NCBI RefSeq assembly: GCF_048128805.1
Contig: NC_135997.1
Span: 20,414,815-20,478,814, forward strand
Direction of reading: 5' to 3'
DNA length: 64,000 nucleotides
DNA from: Centroberyx gerrardi
Taxonomy: Eukaryota; Chordata; Actinopteri; Beryciformes; Berycidae
The notes beneath the pieces are model-generated. The model was not told the origin of the DNA. It was given only the letters and a program-made list of their open reading frames with translations, and searched no databases. Made by a program: the position numbers and the translations under genes. Of the stretch, positions 60,430 through 64,000 are shown one piece after another (within the stretch, counting starts at the first letter, position 1; each line of letters opens with the position of its first letter).

Positions 60430-60678
60430 TATCTACTTGCCTGCCTCCCGACCCAACTGCCTGCAAACCTACATACACACCTAACAGATTCCACCCACAC
60501 ACTGGCTTACCTGCCACCAGAGTACCTACTTACCAAACCTACCATCCTACCCTATCTACATACTTACCAACTTAACTACGTATCTATTTGTCACCCCACC
60601 CACCCACCTCCCTACCTGACTACTTGCCTTCTTACCTTCCACACTACCTACCTGCCTGCCTGCCTGGGTTAGCCAGGT

Positions 60679-60695
60679 CTAACCCTAACCCTAAC
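60679..60695. repeat. Short interstitial telomere-like run
   Basis: CTAACCCTAACCCTAAC is two and a half vertebrate telomere units. A worn relative is at about 57825-57865 (CGTAACCCCTAACCC, TACCCTAACC) after RAB4A exon 6. Likely chance or repair filler within simple-sequence DNA. Confidence 0.6.
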
Positions 60696-62304
60696 GAACA
60701 TCTACCTGCCTACCTTCTGCACTCCCTACTTACCTACACTCTCTCTCTGTAAACTGCCCCAGCCAAATTACACTTCACCAACCTTCCTACCCACGCACTG
60801 CCTGGACTGCTGCCCCTCCACAAACCTCCACCCGACCTTAAACCCAATCTGATTTCCTTCTATATCTCCCTCCATCCCTGTCACTCCTTACTTTCCCTCC
60901 CCCCCCCACCTCTCTCACTTGTTACTCCCACCCTCTATACCTACCTCTCTCACATTCTTTACACTCCATCTATCTATCTCTCTATCCAACCAACTGCCTA
61001 CCGATCCACCGCTTACCTTCCTACTTGTCCTACCTGTCTAGCTGTCTCTCTCTTTACCCATCTCTCTCTCTCTTTCTACCTTCTTGTCTCCCCCTCTCTA
61101 AATCTCTCCCCAAGCCCCTACAGCATCTTACAGACTGTACAATGTTCCTGTATATAGAGATTGACGCATGTTTTATCAAACAGAATATCAGAGTATTTCA
61201 TTATGAAGAGTTATTATCTATAGATTAAAATAGATGTCATATTCATCATCGGTTTCACCATCCTCTTCCTCGTTATCATGTTATGGCAAAACTACATTGT
61301 CAATTTCTAGGCAGTATGGATGGGCAATACTGTTTTCAACAAGTATGTGCATAACATACTGGACTATGAATAACACGATTATCATGAAAAAAAAGCTGTT
61401 AGTCATAGTTTAAGCCCTCAGATGAAGAACGATACACGTCCAGGTTGAAATATTCTGAACTGCCGTTGGGTTTTCAGTTCTGTCGTCCACCTTAATCATT
61501 TGGACTGTGAATATTACACATCATTCAAAAGTGCTGTCTTTAATTTCATTTGTGCACAACATTCAGAAAAATCACCCATCTGAAAATGTAAAAACAGATT
61601 TATGGGTTCTTTGTCCAAAGGATTCCAGTTTTGACCAAATGGCTCACCTCTGTCACCTAAAATTCTTGCTTGTCTACCAAGGTCTTTCATTCAGGAGCTT
61701 TGATGAGACTGAAAAACTGGGAAACTACCAGCTGAATGCATTTCAACTGTGTGAAAATAATATTTGACGTGTGCTTGATTTATTTTATCTAGTAAGCTTT
61801 GTGTCATATTTTAAGCTGTGAAACTGTTCAACAATTTAAAGACCCTATTCTGATTTTTGGACCACTTTAATTTTGGGTAGATTTTGATATATTCTTGAAG
61901 ATTTTGACTTGAATAAGGAAGATGGGTGTTTTGGAAGTTTCTTAACTCTGTTGTAACTGCTGTAATGGGCTACACATGTATTTTACTTCAGTGTGTACAA
62001 ACATTAAGAAGACATGTCATTCCTATGTTTTTAACTTCGGTGGTGGGATTGCCCTTTTGTTATCATTTGGATTGTGGATTAAGCTTTTAAATCAAGCACA
62101 CCTCAAATAGTTAAAATATTTGATATTACATCATTTGTATCATGTCTTATCTGACAGTGGCTTTGGCTGCTCTACATCGGGTTGTTGCTGTTTAGCGTTT
62201 ATGTCATCAGTTCTTTCGTTGTATGTTTGTTTATTTTTTCCCTTGTCATTATGAATATCATGGATTTTTAATTTATTGTGTATGATAAAAGCAGATGTTT
62301 TTAA

Positions 62305-62310
62305 AATAAA
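62305..62310 (+). terminator. AATAAA, candidate poly(A) signal of RAB4A
   Basis: TTTTTAAAATAAAACAATTA lies after an AT-rich 3' UTR-like stretch. Confidence 0.4.
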
Positions 62311-64000
62311 ACAATTACAAATCTAGAATTCTGTTTGAGACGTAATTTTTTTCTCAGTGTAATGCCATAATGGACAAGAAAAGATTTTCAGTGGAGATTT
62401 CCATTGACAAAATCTAATTACTGCTGGGCTGAGCTTTTTTAAGGCTATTTTTATGGTGTATCTGCTGTAATGGACACAGTATAGGAGACAGTGGAAGGAA
62501 AAATGAGAGAGGATGAAAAACAGCAGTCAGGCTTGAACTCACGACAATAAAAGTGCGCAGTGGCGTTTTCCTTTAAGAAACTTAATGACTCGATTGAAAG
62601 TCTCCAGAATAACGTGTGTATTTTGGCCAAGACAAACAAACCAACATACCACCGAACAGACAGGTGAAAAAGTGATTTATTTCTTAAAAGCTTTGCACCA
62701 CGTCAGTCAGCCGCAGCAGTTGTCATCAAAATCATCTTAAACACATGTACACGTTAAAAGCCTAAAAATGTAAACATCACAATGTACAAAATCACACCAT
62801 TCATCAGTGTTGTGACAGTAGTTATCCTTAAAGTCAGAGGTTCTTAAACTTTTCCAGTCCAGGACCCGATGATAGTAACTTTAGTCATCCTGCAGCCCCG
62901 GCTCATTCAAATCTACTGGTTATTTGTCATGTTGGAACCATTTGGGTCCAACTCATGATTTAAGGAACCTGGCTGTAGGTGTCTGATATGAGCTCCCTCT
63001 TTTCTTTGTTCCATACTCTTCACAAAAACCAGACTGTGGGATTTGCCCACGGACGGAACTGAAGTACTTTTGGTGCCTTAATCATTTGGCCGCCATCTCA
63101 GTTTCTTCTCCATTATCCCCCATTCAACTTCTGGCAAGGGATGACATGCTGGACTGAAACTTACAAGCCATAGGCAGCAGAGCTAGATAACTAACTAAAC
63201 TAAACATCTACCAGTGAGTCAAAGGATTATCTTCCCTGGCCAAGAGCTATTTAGGCTTAGCGGATCTCTGCTACACACTAAATAAAACCTAGGAAAGCGT
63301 GATTTGTGATGACATCAGGCACCCGTCATATCGTCCAAACAATAAACACAGCTGTGCGGATACACTGGGAAACAGTAAAATATCTCTGCACCAAAAGCAA
63401 AATGTCTCTACAGTATTAACAGGCTGTTCACTATAAAGTTTGGTCTTAGTAATGCATCAATGAATCAGTGAATCTAATTACTACTACTACTACTACTACT
63501 GAACTATCTTGTTTGGCTACTGCTTTCTGAGATTGTCAAAATTCACCAGATCTAAAAAAACATTGGCCCTATTTAAAGCGTCACAATATTGCACAAGATT
63601 TCACAATGGCTTCTTCTCAAATCTATTGGCTGAAGCTAGTCCTGGCTTAAGTTTTCTCATAATTAGATTGCAGCATAACTTGTTAAACATTTTGTTGAAA
63701 ACATAGTACTGAAAAACTAAATCATTCCACAGGGGAAGGAGACAAAATAATACTGAACTTAGAGTAGCAACAGCAAAAGAAAACATGTTAAAAAATATGT
63801 CCCCATATGAAGCGCAGGCCTAAATGTGCTGGAATGCTAACAGAGACTTCCCATCTCCTCTCCTCTCATACTGAACATCAATAACTGGAGATACAAAGGA
63901 AGAAAAAGTCTGATTTTCAACTCTGTGGCACAGATCTGATCTCCTCATGACTGTCTGAACAAGAAAACCAAGTGGTATCTGATTTCTCCCTGTTTAGACA
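62311..64000. other. Right-edge intergenic DNA, possibly the 3' UTR of a minus-strand neighbour
   Basis: TTTATT at 62676-62681 is an AATAAA on the minus strand, so a convergent gene may end here. In human the gene convergent with RAB4A is CCSAP, as I recall. No coding sequence is seen to the edge. A CTA run is at 63481-63500. A hAT-like phrase, AGAGGTTCTTAAACTTTTCC, is near 62831. Confidence 0.3.

Larger units (their letters stand above)
59930..61110. repeat. Pyrimidine-rich, degenerate CCTA/CCTG minisatellite-like tract
   Basis: Over more than 1 kb the plus strand is made of words such as CTACCTACC, CTGCCTGCC and TCTCTCTC with few purine runs. It is interrupted by a mobile element at 60137-60429. 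No coding meaning; the small open frames here are low-complexity. Confidence 0.75.
58654..62310 (+). other. Probable RAB4A 3' UTR and flank, repeat-rich
   Basis: An AATAAA at 62305-62310 is the first convincing poly(A) signal I noted for RAB4A, which would give a 3.6-kb 3' UTR. Earlier cleavage is possible. The stretch holds a MITE copy at 58836, an 80-base GT run, a long pyrimidine-rich CCTA tract with a second insertion, and plain AT-rich DNA from 61140 onward. No other gene is supported. Confidence 0.45.

Overview
The window looks like nuclear DNA of a ray-finned fish, probably a spiny-rayed (percomorph-like) teleost. The genes are vertebrate genes with compact introns. Long CA/GT microsatellites are everywhere. 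Several dispersed repeats have the look of teleost MITEs and LINE tails. I cannot name the species from the sequence.

Layout, left to right: RHOU (minus, 1070-5414) and PDCD2 (plus, 7223-12091) are divergent. PDCD2 and TBP (minus, 16161-21659) are convergent. TBP and PSMC3 (plus, 22927-24793) are head to head about 1.3 kb apart. A broken three-domain GIMAP8-like immune GTPase gene follows (plus, 27066-31121). Then come PSMB1 (minus, 33189-36162) and PHF10 (minus, 38510-51822). PHF10 is divergent from RAB4A (plus, 53131-58653), whose 3' region probably runs to about 62.3 kb. All exon junctions were read by eye from GT/AG sites, phase continuity and remembered human proteins. The seven intact genes give clean reading frames of 266 (RHOU), 365 (PDCD2), 305 (TBP), 427 (PSMC3), 237 (PSMB1), 494 (PHF10) and 213 (RAB4A) residues.

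In function most genes are housekeeping: general transcription (TBP), proteasome (PSMC3 in the 19S base, PSMB1 in the 20S core), chromatin remodelling (PHF10 of PBAF), ribosome assembly (PDCD2) and small GTPases of membrane and actin traffic (RHOU, RAB4A). The order joins a block like human 6q27 (PDCD2-TBP-PSMB1-PHF10) to a pair like human 1q42 (RHOU, RAB4A). The GIMAP gene is the only clear accessory gene.

The most interesting observations are: a PSMC3 gene with a single intron placed at the TBP divergent promoter, where human TBP has PSMB1; a 622-bp fold-back element built of short palindromes; two elements with hammerhead-ribozyme-like cores, one flanked by a 13-bp target duplication; a degenerate tandem repeat behind RHOU that repeats the gene's own last codons; splice sites made of or bracketed by GT/CA repeats; and GCTAGC-rich patches near the 5' ends of four genes. 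I found no tRNA, rRNA or CRISPR array and no previously unknown multi-gene system.
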